A stretch of 64,000 nt of DNA, from NCBI GenBank assembly GCA_022376925.1, contig JAIOJX010000026.1, positions 199,368,400-199,432,399 of the forward strand. Reading direction: 5' to 3'. The position numbers and the translations under genes are program-made. Positions 24,775 to 36,670 of the stretch are shown here, in pieces. Source of the DNA: Tragulus kanchil (taxonomy: Eukaryota > Chordata > Mammalia > Artiodactyla > Tragulidae). Each line of letters starts with the position of its first letter. The stretch's first letter is position 1. The notes under the pieces are model-generated. The model ran no database searches. It saw only the letters and a list, made by a program, of their open reading frames with translations, and had not been told where the DNA came from.

Positions 24775-26360
24775 ACGTTATTTGGAAGAAAGAAAAAGAA
24801 TAGAAAGTCAGCCAGAAATATTTGGGAAATGAGTATTATTTCCATTTGTCATGATTTTTCTTTTCCTGGTTGTTCTACGTTCAATACAGTTAGCCTTGTG
24901 CTGATTCTGTTATGTTTGTGACAACTGTAGAGATAATTTTTATATTATGCTAAGAAATAAATATATTAGGATATAAATCAATGCCTTAAGAAGAGTTATA
25001 GATTTAGACTGTGAATTGTCCTGCTTCCATTTTTACTGTTTTTTGATCAAGAAATATTACATTTGAATTGTCCCCACTGCTTGTTACCTTTCATGCTAAA
25101 AATATTTTATTAGTTTAAAGCACCTGTAATAACTATAACTAAACAACAGATAAGCACCAGGTTTAATAGGCCTTACTATTAAATAGGAAGTTGATTTTTT
25201 TTTTTTTTTTTTGGTCATAGAATGTTTAAATTTTTCCCTTCTAAAAGTAGAACAACACAGGCTTGCTTTTGGTTGATTATATTTATTTCTTTATTTCCTT
25301 TCTCAGTATTTTCATTCTAAAGTGCAGGATGAATAGTTATATGAGCTAGTATATACTTTCTCTTGGCAACTGTAGAACTTTAAGATCATTATACCAAATC
25401 CCAAGAGTTCAGGGGCAGATGAATTGAAATACCAGTTAACAGTTCTCCCTGGTAGCTGCCTTAAAACGTCGGTGCTTGAACAAAGTCTACAGGTATAGAT
25501 GAAAGAAAAACCTAGATTATGGAAGAGAGAAGTTATTTGCAAGATATTTAGAATTCCCCTCCTTGGAGGTTTGAAGCTAAGCGCTCCTGGCCAATCTGGT
25601 GCAGAGTCCCAGGGGAGGACTGAGTGTCACCCCAGTCCCTGACTCTAGCTTCAACCAGGGGCCAGTCAGCCAGTCAGACCCAGAAAATTTATGAGGGGAC
25701 TATATTTACCCTAGATTCTAGATTGTGATGCTATGATGCGCTCACCCGTCAGGGGAGTTTTTGACTACAAAACTCCCGACTAAAAATGGCTTAAGTAATA
25801 AGGAAACGTTGTCTTATATTACAAGAGCTTCTGAGGTAAATCTTTCCAGGGGTACTTTGAGCAGCTTAACAGTGTCAGGTTTCTGGCTGTGCTCTTGTTT
25901 TTTCTCTCATGGTCTTCGACAGCAGCTCTGGGCATCACTTCATTACATCCAACCAGCAAAGAAGGTCAGGGCCTTTCCCTGGGAACAAAAGTTGCATCAT
26001 AGGTCCATGCCTAAGACAGTCACAAGCAAGGGAAGTGGGCTTACCATGGTCAGTTTAGGGAATCAGTTTCACCATCTCTAAACATTGCCACCTGCTCCTG
26101 AACAAAATTCATTTTTCCTTAGCAAAGAAGGAAGGAAATGAGTGTCGCCTGGGCAACCAACAGTGTCTGCCACAGTATAATTCCTGCCATGTTAGCTCTG
26201 TATTAACACCTTGTCTTCAGTCTACCCTAGCTGGGGCACAGGACTGAGACTAGCCAGTTCCAAAAAAATGGTTCTTGTGCAGATGGATTAGGCTGAGTGT
26301 TGGTTTGGGGCTCTGGGGAGTTCCTTATCACTCCAGCACTACCTCTAAGTGTCTGCTTCA
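24775..26360. other. Single-copy intron, nothing recognised
   Basis: One of the longer stretches free of the tandem duplications. It holds a T-run at about 25196-25213 and a more GC-rich part after 25560. The 106-codon ORF at 25761-26081 has no recognisable domain. Confidence 0.45.
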
Positions 26361-26562
26361 AGAAGCTTCAGGTGTGTCCATCTCTTTGTGACCCTATGGA
26401 CTGTAGCCTGCCAGGCTTCTCCGTCCATGGGATTCTCCAGGCAGGAATACTGGAGTGAGTTCCTCCAGGGGAGCTTCCAGACCCAGGAAACTGAACCCAC
26501 ATCTCTGGAGGCTCCAGCATTGCAGGCAGATTCTTTTCTGCTGAGCCGCTGGGAAGCCCAGC
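26361..26562 (-). repeat. Bov-tA SINE
   Basis: Reverse Bov-A body and head, from CAGGTGTGTCCATCTCTTTG to GAGCCGCTGGGAAGCCC. Confidence 0.85.
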
Positions 26563-28436
26563 ACTGTCTCTGCTCTGCCCTTTTCCCCTGACTCCCAGAG
26601 GAGCCAGGAAACCTTACTGATTGACTTTATGGCTCACCAGCGCCTCTGTGTGGTGAGTCCCAGTAGCAAGGGAGGTGGGGAGGAAGGACTTCTTAACAGA
26701 TCACTCCCATCTCAGGCCGTGCGCTTTGCACCGCTGAAATGGAACATTCCTTGGCAGTACTCAAAGCCTTCCAGGAACCTAACATTCTGGAAATGCTCTA
26801 CTTCTTTCCTATAAAACCAGCCCAGGCAGTCTGGGAAATCTCTCCTTGACTGCTTCTAGAACAGGGCTGATGGAAGGTCGATTTTATCGGGGCTGTCTGG
26901 TTGGTGTTCGTCAGTCACTGTGGGTTGGCATACTGCTCACCTGGCCCGGCACTGAGCGCCCTGTTGCCATCCTGGGCATGGCCTTAGAAAGCAGCTCCGT
27001 TGCAGGCTCTGAAGATAAGGCTGCACTGTGTGCAAGGAGTGTGCAGGTAACAGCTGCCGCTCTTGGCTCACGTATTTTTAGAAGGTCACCTGAGGCCGAC
27101 AGGATTTAGAAGCTGCTTTCCAAATTACCAGCTGAAGCTGCAGGTGGCTATTTTAAGTCCCTCTGTCCTCCAGTTAAGAAAGCTGTATTCCACGAGTACC
27201 TTTCTGTGGTCTCCCACCTCTCTGGACCTCACACACAGCAACACTTCCTCTGTGTTAACTCAGGTCACCTCTCCGTGACCTGACTGATGTGCACGGAAAG
27301 TAGTTTTTTTAGTAAATCAGCTCCGGGTTTGAGAGGATCTATTTTAAGATGCAGGGTCCTAGCAAAGAACAAGGTGTTGCTGAGATATGTTGTGACTTTT
27401 GGAGCTGCTTTAGCCAAAAGGAGAGCTCTGGGCTACCTAAGAGTCATAGGCTTCAGTACTCGTTTCACCAGCCCAGTCAGGCCTCAGACTCAGGCAGTAT
27501 TTTAAGTGGATAGGTAAGAGCTTGTTTCTCTGGTTCTTTTTCATTTACAGAATTAAACTGTAATCAGAATTGACTACAGCACACTACTTGCTAAATTTAG
27601 ACATATATATCAACTACTTGATTTCCATAAAAGTATTTGTTGTTAATTCTATATTGTTGTCAGACACATTTATATAGGGAATGCCATTAATCTTATTATT
27701 TACTTAATTTTGATACATATGAATTTAATACTAATTTTAACTCAGCTTTAGTAATAAACTCAAGAAATACATTCCCACATTTACTTTTCATCTTGGTGTT
27801 GCAGATCATTCATGTTTATGATATGATAATCAAATTTCTTATGTTCAAGCTTTATTAACATATTGAGTTTTGCATAAATTAGGTAACACTTTGTAGCAGT
27901 GATGGGCATTGTATACATGTGTCTATAAACATACATACTTGCTGATGTACTGTTTTCTGAAGAAATAGAACCACCATTTTAGTTACAAGGTAGAGAACTG
28001 TTTAAAGATAATTCAAAAGTAATTATCTTTAAAATCTTGCAGAGATTTTATTCAATTAATGTTTCTCAGGAAAGAAATATCACTCGACTGTAATAATTAA
28101 ATTACCTTGATCAGAGAATTTTTAAAGATTAAGACACAACAATTATTAGGTTTATCTGCTGAAAATCAAGTTTTAGAATTTAATGGGACTAATTCTCTTA
28201 GATTCTCTTGGAAGCTGTTTTATTGGAATATAGAAGTTATTAAGTAGATAGAGTAAATATCACCCTCGTGGCTTGAGAATGAACTACAGTTTCCATTTGG
28301 ATAGTTTGTCCATGCAGAATTATGGGCTAGGAAAAATTACTCTGTGTACATATTACTAACAATTAAATTATTGTTATGCTATTTTCATTTGAATGACTGA
28401 CTCAGCCTTTGTTGTTGTTCTTTCCCTGTGTTCTAG
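26563..28436. other. Intron, nothing recognised
   Basis: The GC-richer part to about 27500 contains several short ORFs without known motifs. The AT-rich remainder leads to the 50-nt exon. From 27476 it is the first unit of duplication 9. Confidence 0.45.
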
Positions 28437-28486
28437 AAAGGTATACATGAGTGGAATTTTAGTGCTTCTTCTGTCAGGGGTGTGAG
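28437..28486 (+). CDS. MAP3K5: MAP3K5 50-nt exon, first copy
   Basis: A small exon of 16 codons plus two bases reads KGIHEWNFSASSVRGV and is bordered by GTTCTAG and AG|GTAAGT. It encodes a beta-strand part of the ASK1 PH-like domain and connects in phase with the exon at 19832-19939 (phase 0) and with 34511-34606 (phase 2). It sits near the end of the first unit of a tandem duplication (27476-28544), so an identical copy with the same splice sites occurs at 29513. Which copy is the genuine one cannot be told from sequence; they are the same over the exon and both splice sites. Confidence 0.93.
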
Positions 28487-28544
28487 GTAAGTTTCCTTGG
28501 TACATTTTGTTTACTTAGAAAACATTTTTTTCTGGAGCATGAAG

Positions 28545-29512
28545 TACTCAGGTCAGGCCTCAGACTCAGGCAGTATTTTAAGTGGATAGGTAAGAGCTTG
28601 TTTCTCTGGTTCTTTTTCATTTACAGAATTAAACTGTAATCAGAATTGACTACAGCACACTACTTGCTAAATTTAGACATATATATCAACTACTTGATTT
28701 CCATAAAAGTATTTGTTGTTAATTCTATATTGTTGTCAGACACATTTATATAGGGAATGCCATTAATCTTATTATTTACTTAATTTTGATACATATGAAT
28801 TTAATACTAATTTTAACTCAGCTTTAGTAATAAACTCAAGAAATACATTCCCACATTTACTTTTCATCTTGGTGTTGCAGATCATTCATGTTTATGATAT
28901 GATAATCAAATTTCTTATGTTCAAGCTTTATTAACATATTGAGTTTTGCATAAATTAGGTAACACTTTGTAGCAGTGATGGGCATTGTATACATGTGTCT
29001 ATAAACATACATACTTGCTGATGTACTGTTTTCTGAAGAAATAGAACCACCATTTTAGTTACAAGGTAGAGAACTGTTTAAAGATAATTCAAAAGTAATT
29101 ATCTTTAAAATCTTGCAGAGATTTTATTCAATTAATGTTTCTCAGGAAAGAAATATCACTCGACTGTAATAATTAAATTACCTTGATCAGAGAATTTTTA
29201 AAGATTAAGACACAACAATTATTAGGTTTATCTGCTGAAAATCAAGTTTTAGAATTTAATGGGACTAATTCTCTTAGATTCTCTTGGAAGCTGTTTTATT
29301 GGAATATAGAAGTTATTAAGTAGATAGAGTAAATATCACCCTCGTGGCTTGAGAATGAACTACAGTTTCCATTTGGATAGTTTGTCCATGCAGAATTATG
29401 GGCTAGGAAAAATTACTCTGTGTACATATTACTAACAATTAAATTATTGTTATGCTATTTTCATTTGAATGACTGACTCAGCCTTTGTTGTTGTTCTTTC
29501 CCTGTGTTCTAG
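28545..29512. other. Intron, duplicate of 27476-28436
   Basis: No feature beyond the second copy of the upstream intron of the 50-nt exon. Confidence 0.6.
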
Positions 29513-29562
29513 AAAGGTATACATGAGTGGAATTTTAGTGCTTCTTCTGTCAGGGGTGTGAG
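29513..29562 (+). CDS. MAP3K5: Duplicate copy of the MAP3K5 50-nt exon
   Basis: This is an identical second copy of the 28437-28486 exon, with intact branch region, acceptor and GTAAGT donor, in the second unit of the duplication (28552-29620). The exon is not a multiple of three. If both copies were spliced into one mRNA, the frame would shift and the second copy would read to a TGA at its own end, before the kinase domain. So only one copy can be used in a functional transcript. The likeliest explanation is an unmerged assembly overlap; a real exon duplication used alternatively is formally possible. Confidence 0.6.
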
Positions 29563-30880
29563 GTAAGTTTCCTTGGTACATTTTGTTTACTTAGAAAACA
29601 TTTTTTTCTGGAGCATGAAGATCTTGGATAGGACATGAAGTCATGATTTTAAAAATGGAAACAACTTCAGGAATACTCCTGTTGATGAAAATGCTCAGCC
29701 TGCCTCATACTCATTATCTCCATTACAAAAAAATTTGTACCAAAGCCTTCATGGACACTGTACTTGTCACCTTCTTAAAATATGTTGACTGAGGGATAAG
29801 TGTGACCTGTTGACCAGAGTCAAGTTAAGGATAGAAGTGCGCTGTCTGAGGTCCTCTCAAGCTGAGGGAGCTGATGGTTTAGAGGATGGTTTTTCTGGTT
29901 TTTTGGTATACCAAGAACTACTGTTTAGACGTACTGAAAACATACGTATAATCTGCCGGATTGGATCCTGTGGCTAATATTAATGTGGTGAGATTATGGG
30001 AATTCCTTTTTTCATGACTTTTTATGAGATCACTGTTCAAGACGTGTTCTTGAGGTGACAGTGACTCCCTTCAGTTTTGACATTGCCCTCATGCCAATGC
30101 CAATTCCTGGTATTTAGAAATGAGATTTTTTTCAGAATCAAGAGTCTCTGGTTATGTGTTTACAGAAGTTTATGAAAAACCAGCTCTTGCACATTTCAAA
30201 CCAAATTAGTTGTGTTTGCTTCTGTTTGTCCCGCATAAATAAAAATGAGAAAAACCAGATTTCTGCATACCAGTTATGCAATACGCTGTTGCTTTTGGCA
30301 TGATAGTAATTGGTTTTGTTAGAGCATGAGCTGGTGGAGTTGTCTGAGTCACTGATAATTGGAGTTTGCCTGGCAAACCCACCTGTTACCTTGTGAGTGA
30401 TGTGGACAGAAGCAGGCCAGACTGATTCATTATATACCTTTCCAATCCATGCCTTCTTAAGTAAAGCATGGCTCTCTTAATATTTAATTTTTAAGACCAG
30501 TCATTAGCAAGACACTATTTACTGCTGTCTTTTTTTAAGCCATCCATCTAGGAGAGTATGGTAAACATCAATTTCACTTTGTCATATTTGTTTTCTGATG
30601 AGTTAATTTCTTTAATGAGGTTTGGCATCCCTCCACAGCCTTTCTTGTGGCTGATGGCATCGACATGGAATAATTATGTGTGGCTGCTGCCGATTTGTAT
30701 GTTGAGAAACTTGAGTTCCAATATGTGACTTCAAAGAGAGCTAACTTTTCTTGGCTTCCACCTCTATAACTAGAAGACAAACTATAGCAGAAAATTCAGC
30801 TGTTGGTCATGCATCAGCTCAGTAAATGGGCATGTATTTTATTTTACTGTTTTTTACTGTTTTTTAAAGGTTTTTGGTTT
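29563..30880. other. Intron, nothing recognised
   Basis: No exon or confident repeat. The part from 30331 is duplicated at 31484-32000. Confidence 0.45.
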
Positions 30881-31145
30881 TTTTTTTTTTTTTGGGCCCC
30901 TTCTATTGGTCTTTCATTTATCTGTTTTCATCTATCCTTGTTCTTTGGCCTGCATGGGCCTCCCATCGCAGTGGCCTCTGTTGTTGCAGAGCACCGACTC
31001 TAGGTGCATGTGCTCCAGAGCTCTGGCTCGGCAAATGGACACATCGGTCCAGCCACTCCACGGTACATGGGATCCTCCCAGGCCAGGGATCGAACCGGCA
31101 CCCCCTGCACTGCAAGGTGGTGTCCTTACCCAGTGGTGGAAAGCC
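30881..31145 (-). repeat. CHR-like SINE
   Basis: Reverse-oriented: T-run, CTATTGGTCTTTCATTTATC, GATCGAACCGGCACCCCCTG, end CAGTGGTGGAAAGCCC. Flanked by AATGGGCAT on both sides (about 30826 and 31148). Confidence 0.85.
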
Positions 31146-31410
31146 CAATGGGCATTTATTGAGGGCCAGCTATTTGTCAAAGGTTGAGTCCTGTCCTGCT
31201 AAGGATACAAAAATGATGAAGATCTGAACTCTGCTCTTGAAGCACTCACAACCCAGTAGGGCAATAGGCATTTAACAATTGATGACAGTACAGTGTGAAA
31301 TTGGAAGATGTATGTTCAAAGACCAGAGGGGCAAGAGGAAATCTTTCCGTTTCAGGCAGAAGAAGCAAAGTGAGATGGTGTAAGGTCTAAGTTAGGCCTT
31401 AAATGATGAA
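31146..31410 (+). repeat. Ancient interspersed repeat (family not assigned)
   Basis: The same general pattern as at 21000: GGCATTTATTGAGGGCCAGC, TGCTAAGGATACAAAAATGA, AACTCTGCTCTTGAAGCACT. It is repeated at 32273-32540 and, in part, 33452-33690. Confidence 0.4.
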
Positions 31411-32003
31411 TAGAATTTCTGCCCAATGGAACAGCAGATACTAAGGCATAAAATAGGGACTGGAGAACAGTAGACCACAGCATCTGGTGGAGTTGTCTGA
31501 GTCACTGATAATTGGTTTGCCTGGCAAACCCACCTGTTCCCAACCCTGATTCATTATATACCTTTCCAATCCATGCCTTCTTAAGTAAAGCATGGCTCTC
31601 TTAATATTTAATTTTTAAGACCAGTCATTAGCAAGACACTATTTACTGCTGTCTTTTTTTAAGCCATCCATCTAGGAGAGTATGGTAAACATCAATTTCA
31701 CTTTGTCATATTTGTTTTCTGATGAGTTAATTTCTTTAATGAGGTTTGGCATCCCTCCACAGCCTTTCTTGTGGCTGATGGCATCGACATGGAATAATTA
31801 TGTGTGGCTGCTGCCGATTTGTATGTTGAGAAACTTGAGTTCCAATATGTGACTTCAAAGAGAGCTAACTTTTCTTGGCTTCCACCTCTATAACTAGAAG
31901 ACAAACTATAGCAGAAAATTCAGCTGTTGGTCATGCATCAGCTCAGTAAATGGGCATGTATTTTATTTTACTGTTTTTTACTGTTTTTTAAAGGTTTTTG
32001 GTT

Positions 32004-32271
32004 TTTTTTTTTTTTTTTTGGGCCACTTCTATTGGTCTTTCATTTATCTGTTTTCATCTATCCTTGTTCTTTGGCCTGCATGGGCCTCCCATCGCAGTGG
32101 CCTCTGTTGTTGCAGAGCACCGACTCTAGGTGCATGTGCTCCAGAGCTCTGGCTCGGCAAATGGACACATCGGTCCAGCCACTCCACGGTACATGGGATC
32201 CTCCCAGGCCAGGGATCGAACCGGCACCCCCTGCACTGCAAGGTGGTGTCCTTACCCAGTGGTGGAAAGCC
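32004..32271 (-). repeat. CHR-like SINE (duplicate)
   Basis: Copy of 30881-31145, carried by duplication 10. Confidence 0.85.
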
Positions 32272-32619
32272 CAATGGGCATTTATTGAGGGCCAGCTATT
32301 TGTCAAAGGTTGAGTCCTGTCCTGCTAAGGATACAAAAATGATGAAGATCTGAACTCTGCTCTTGAAGCACTCACAACCCAGTAGGGCAATAGGCATTTA
32401 ACAATTGATGACAGTACAGTGTGAAATTGGAAGATGTATGTTCAAAGACCAGAGGGGCAAGAGGAAATCTTTCCGTTTCAGGCAGAAGAAGCAAAGTGAG
32501 ATGGTGTAAGGTCTAAGTTAGGCCTTAAATGATGAATAGAATTTCTGCAAAAAGTGAAAAAATGCTGTGCATTCCAAATGGAACAGCAGATACTAAGGCA
32601 TAAAATAGGGACTGGAGAA

Positions 32620-32815
32620 CAGTAGACCACAGACCAAGTATGGCCCTCTGCCTGTTTTTGTAAATAAAGTTTTATTGAAACTCAGCCATGTTCGTTCATT
32701 TGCATATTGCCTAAGGCTGCTCCAGTGGCAAAATTCGGTAGTTTGGCCTGCAGCGCTTGATGTATTTACTCTCTGGCTCATTACAGAGAATATTTGCCAA
32801 CCCTTGGTGTAAAAG
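32620..32815 (+). repeat. hAT-type DNA transposon remnant
   Basis: Matches a common Charlie-like nonautonomous element: CTGTTTTTGTAAATAAAGTT, CCTAAGGCTGCTCCAGTGGC, GAATATTTGCCAACCCTTGG. Duplicate at 33762-33957. Confidence 0.6.
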
Positions 32816-33368
32816 AGCATGGCCTGACTGGTAAATTCAAAACTGTTTCCGTTGTTGTAAAGTAAATGACTTGCTGAGTCCAAACCAAGTGCTAGTTCAT
32901 ACTTTTTTTGTTCCTCTATAATCTCTACAATAATGAGCTGCTTTTACTGTTTCCACAAATTGCCTTCCTAGATTTGGAAGCATTTTATTGTTTGACAGAT
33001 CTTATAGAACCAGAATCATCAGGGTCAGTAAGCCAGTTGATATTTGTGCTTTTCTTCCCAGCATGCAAATTAATGCTACAACAGGCAGGACTCATTCCCC
33101 ATGCTAAGTTATAGGACACATAGTTTATGTGCCTACAACACTCCGAGTAGCCTTATCTGCAGATACTAATAGGAGGACAGTTTTCAGAATATTAAACAAT
33201 TTTAGTACTGTGGTACAGGGAATGCCACCTTTTAAGTGCTATTTATAACATTTTGGTATAAACAGCATTGATATCATAATTAGGACTGAATGTAAAAAGT
33301 ATTCCTTTTTCATCCCAGTATGTGGAAGATATTGAGATTTATGTGAATAATTTTCTTGTTTGTTTCAG
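32816..33368. other. Intron, nothing recognised
   Basis: Leads to the acceptor of the truncated exon copy. The same sequence at 33958-34510 leads to the complete exon. Confidence 0.6.
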
Positions 33369-33409
33369 TATTTCTAAATTTGAAGAACGATGCTGTTTTC
33401 TGTATGTGC
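33369..33409 (+). pseudogene. MAP3K5: Truncated copy of the next MAP3K5 exon, no donor site
   Basis: After a normal GTTTCAG acceptor, the first 41 nt of the exon at 34511 are repeated exactly. The sequence then breaks off mid-exon into about 42 nt of unrelated sequence, followed by the start of the second duplication unit at 33452. The remaining 55 nt of the exon and the donor are missing. It cannot act as a normal internal exon. It marks the edge of a duplicated block, and the block ending inside an exon suits an assembly break better than a biological event. Confidence 0.85.
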
Positions 33410-33761
33410 CCATCAAATTATACAGGCATTCATTGTCCCAGTAACCAGGTTTGAGGGCCAGCTATTTGTCAAATTGGGAAGATGATGAAGATCTGAACTC
33501 TGCTCTTGAAGCACTCACAACCCAGTAGGGCAATAGGCATTTAACAATTGATGACAGTACAGTGTGAAATTGGAAGATGTATGTTCAAAGACCAGAGGGC
33601 AAGAGGAAATCTTTCCGTTTCAGGCAGAAGAAGCAAAGTGAGATGGTGTAAGGTCTAAGTTAGGCCTTAAATGATGAATAGAATTTCTGCAAAAAGTGAA
33701 AAAATGCTGTGCATTCCAAATGGAACAGCAGATACTAAGGCATAAAATAGGGACTGGAGAA

Positions 33762-33957
33762 CAGTAGACCACAGACCAAGTATGGCCCTCTGCCTGTTTT
33801 TGTAAATAAAGTTTTATTGAAACTCAGCCATGTTCGTTCATTTGCATATTGCCTAAGGCTGCTCCAGTGGCAAAATTCGGTAGTTTGGCCTGCAGCGCTT
33901 GATGTATTTACTCTCTGGCTCATTACAGAGAATATTTGCCAACCCTTGGTGTAAAAG
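33762..33957 (+). repeat. hAT-type DNA transposon remnant (duplicate)
   Basis: Copy of 32620-32815, carried by duplication 11. Confidence 0.6.
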
Positions 33958-34510
33958 AGCATGGCCTGACTGGTAAATTCAAAACTGTTTCCGTTGTTGT
34001 AAAGTAAATGACTTGCTGAGTCCAAACCAAGTGCTAGTTCATACTTTTTTTGTTCCTCTATAATCTCTACAATAATGAGCTGCTTTTACTGTTTCCACAA
34101 ATTGCCTTCCTAGATTTGGAAGCATTTTATTGTTTGACAGATCTTATAGAACCAGAATCATCAGGGTCAGTAAGCCAGTTGATATTTGTGCTTTTCTTCC
34201 CAGCATGCAAATTAATGCTACAACAGGCAGGACTCATTCCCCATGCTAAGTTATAGGACACATAGTTTATGTGCCTACAACACTCCGAGTAGCCTTATCT
34301 GCAGATACTAATAGGAGGACAGTTTTCAGAATATTAAACAATTTTAGTACTGTGGTACAGGGAATGCCACCTTTTAAGTGCTATTTATAACATTTTGGTA
34401 TAAACAGCATTGATATCATAATTAGGACTGAATGTAAAAAGTATTCCTTTTTCATCCCAGTATGTGGAAGATATTGAGATTTATGTGAATAATTTTCTTG
34501 TTTGTTTCAG

Positions 34511-34606
34511 TATTTCTAAATTTGAAGAACGATGCTGTTTTCTGTATGTGCTTCACAATTCTGACGATTTCCAAATATATTTCTGTACAGAACTTCACTG
34601 TAAAAA
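34511..34606 (+). CDS. MAP3K5: MAP3K5 exon (PH-like domain)
   Basis: This complete 96-nt exon lies between TTTGTTTCAG and AA|GTACGT. Its first base completes a Ser codon from the 50-nt exon. It then reads ISKFEERCCFLYVLHN, SDDFQIYFCTELHC and K, with two bases left for a Lys codon completed at 38694. The strand-rich CCFLYV...FQIYF pattern fits the PH-like domain of the ASK1 central regulatory region, which sits against the kinase domain. The first 41 nt also occur as a truncated copy at 33369. This full copy is the functional one. Confidence 0.95.
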
Positions 34607-35231
34607 GTACGTATTAGTCATTGTTTATGAGTGAAAAAGATTGTTTTTACCTGGTCATTATTTTTAACTAATGAATGAGTATGTAGCTCCTGTAAAGAAT
34701 TCATGACCATGTGCTTATATAAATACTTCATTTGGTCTGATATTTTATAATTTTGTGGCATGTTTAGGCATGAAATTAGGGGCCTCTCTTTAATAAGTTA
34801 ACCATTTTCTTAATCATAATTTACTTTGCCACAGACAGAATTTAACCAAATTTACCAGTTAATTCCCAATTAATTCTCAGTTTTAAAGCACTCATGTATT
34901 GTATGATTACCAAAATTCTCATTCTTGAACTTTGAATAATCTCACCATTATCTACAACAGCGGCTCCTAACTCTGGAATCCACTGTTGGGCTCTAGAAAG
35001 TGCCTTAACCCTACCCTAGTCTAACCACACTGGTTTCTTAGGTGGAGGAACAAACTGAGTTAAAAGCCAGTCGTTTGATCTGCACCAATAAAAGATAATC
35101 CTCAGATCCATGAACTGCACTGTATGTTTGTATTAACCTCCCTGGGTGTATTTCTCTTGGGCTAATAACTAAGTACTTCCTGGTCCTTTAGGACACAGCG
35201 ACTAATTGTGGGGACCTGTAGAAGTGAGTGG
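34607..35231. other. Intron, nothing recognised
   Basis: Single-copy; no exon or repeat recognised. Confidence 0.5.
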
Positions 35232-35445
35232 GGTCTTCCAAGGTGGCTTAGCAGTAAAGAATCCATCTGCTAAGCAGGTGGCCCAGGTTCAATCCCTTGG
35301 TCAGGAAGATGCCTGAAAAAAGAAATGGCAACCCACGCCAGTGGATTACCTGGGAAACCCCATGGATAGAGGAGCCTGGCTGGCTACAGTCCATGGGGTC
35401 ACAAAGAGTTGGTTGCGACTAAGTGACTAAGCAAGAGCAACAACA
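35232..35445 (+). repeat. Bov-tA SINE
   Basis: Head GTGGCTTAGCAGTAAAGAAT and body ending AGTTGGTTGCGACTAAGTGA, with a CAA-rich tail. Confidence 0.87.
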
Positions 35446-35621
35446 AATAGAAGTGAGTGATAGCTGAGATACCAAAGTGCAGGTAAAAGCCAGCTTGGAC
35501 TTAAAGTTTTGCTGGGGGTTGTTCTTATTCAAATAGTCACTGTTTGACTCCATTATAAATGATTGATATGCTAGCCACAATAAACGGTTAGTCATTTTTA
35601 TCTTGGTACCAAAAATGTGCA

Positions 35622-35838
35622 TGCATGCATGCTAAGTCGCTGCAGTTGCCTCTGACTCTGCAGCCTTAAGAACTGTAGCCCTCCAGGCTCCTCTGTCCAT
35701 GGGATTCTCCAGGCAAGGATACTGGAGTGGGTTGCCATGGCCTCCTCCAGGGGATCTCCCCCACTCAGGGTTTGAACCCCCATATCTTGCATCTCCTGCA
35801 TTGGCGGGGGACTCTAGCACCACCTGGGAAGCCCCAGT
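35622..35838 (-). repeat. Bov-tA SINE
   Basis: Reverse-oriented, from GCTAAGTCGCTGCAGTTGCC to AGCACCACCTGGGAAGCCC. The flanks GTACCAAAAAT at about 35607 and 35838 are a clear target-site duplication. Confidence 0.88.
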
Positions 35839-36009
35839 ACCAAAAATATGTATATTTAATTTATGGTTCTTAGCTAAAGCTTTATATTTATTATTATAAA
35901 ATATATATAAAGAAAACTTGAAATAAGAAAGACTTCTTAGCACATGTATGGTCGACTTTTCTACTTATACTTGAGTTCTCAAAGCTATTCATTTGTTTCA
36001 GTGATATTT

Positions 36010-36190
36010 ATAGTTAATATTTATGGAGCGCTGACTGCAGACCTTTATCTATTTTAATCTTTGAATAAATTTTATTAGATAGGTAGTATTAATAGTTTTG
36101 TTGGAAAAGGAAATAAAGTAGAGTGTTGGAGAGTTTAACTAGCCTATAATCATGTATAGCCAAATAGCATAAAATTTGGAATTTGAACCA
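36010..36190 (+). repeat. MIR SINE
   Basis: Diverged MIR: GGAGCGCTGACTGCAGACCT, TAGATAGGTAGTATTAATAG, GGAATTTGAACCAGGCACAT. The part from 36092 recurs at 37196-37294. Confidence 0.6.
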
Positions 36191-36556
36191 GGCACATGGG
36201 ATTCACAATCTAAGCATCTAAAAATTACCCTGTGCTCCCATCCCACTAGTACTAAATATTTTCTACCTAGAGATGTTCATGTTGGAAAATTTTTTGTGAG
36301 TAGCTTCTGGAAGTCTTTACCTCAGATCTTTAAAGCTAGAATTTGTTTATATGTTTCATGTTCTTTTTCCTTTTGGTTGAACTTTCTTATGTCTCTGATT
36401 CATCAGGATTTGTAATCTTAATCAGGTTTGGAATTTTTTTTCCTTGTCATTAATCTCCAAGAAATGTATCTATAGAGGAGGGAAGAGTGAGGAACTGAGC
36501 ATCACATACAGATTCCAGAGAGAGGTTCCCAGTTCTGAAATGGATGTTGTCAGGGG

Positions 36557-36670
36557 CTTCTCTGGTAGTCCAGTGATTAAGATTCTGCACTTCCACCACA
36601 GAAGGTGTGGGTTTGACCCCTGGTCAGGGAACTAAGATCCCACACGCCACACAGCCAAAATGTAAAATTA
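36557..36670 (+). repeat. CHR-2-type SINE
   Basis: Short tRNA-derived SINE: GGCTTCTCTGGTAGTCCAGT, TGACCCCTGGTCAGGGAACT, ending CACACAGCCAAAATG and an A/T tail. Duplicate at 37661-37774. Confidence 0.8.

Larger units (their letters stand above)
27476..29620. repeat. Direct duplication 9: 27476-28544 and 28552-29620 (contains a MAP3K5 exon)
   Basis: Units of about 1.07 kb have a 7-nt linker and look identical by eye along their full length, including the 50-nt MAP3K5 exon and both its splice sites. Confidence 0.94.
30331..32632. repeat. Direct duplication 10: 30331-31480 and 31484-32632
   Basis: Units of about 1.15 kb. The second copy has lost about 28 nt near its start (31510-31545), and the first copy has lost about 27 nt near its end (31410-31415). 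The T-run in the SINE is 16 against 18. Confidence 0.93.
32286..34551. repeat. Direct duplication 11: 32286-33409 and 33452-34551 (breaks inside a MAP3K5 exon)
   Basis: Units of about 1.1 kb have a 42-nt unrelated linker. The second copy loses about 25 nt near its start. The first copy ends 41 nt into a coding exon. Overlap with duplication 10 makes part of the unit triplicate. Confidence 0.93.

Noticed and set aside
26563..27505. CpG island or alternative promoter with several short ORFs
   Set aside because: The stretch is somewhat GC-richer than its surroundings, but CpG dinucleotides are not clustered, and none of the frames shows a splice-compatible or conserved sequence.
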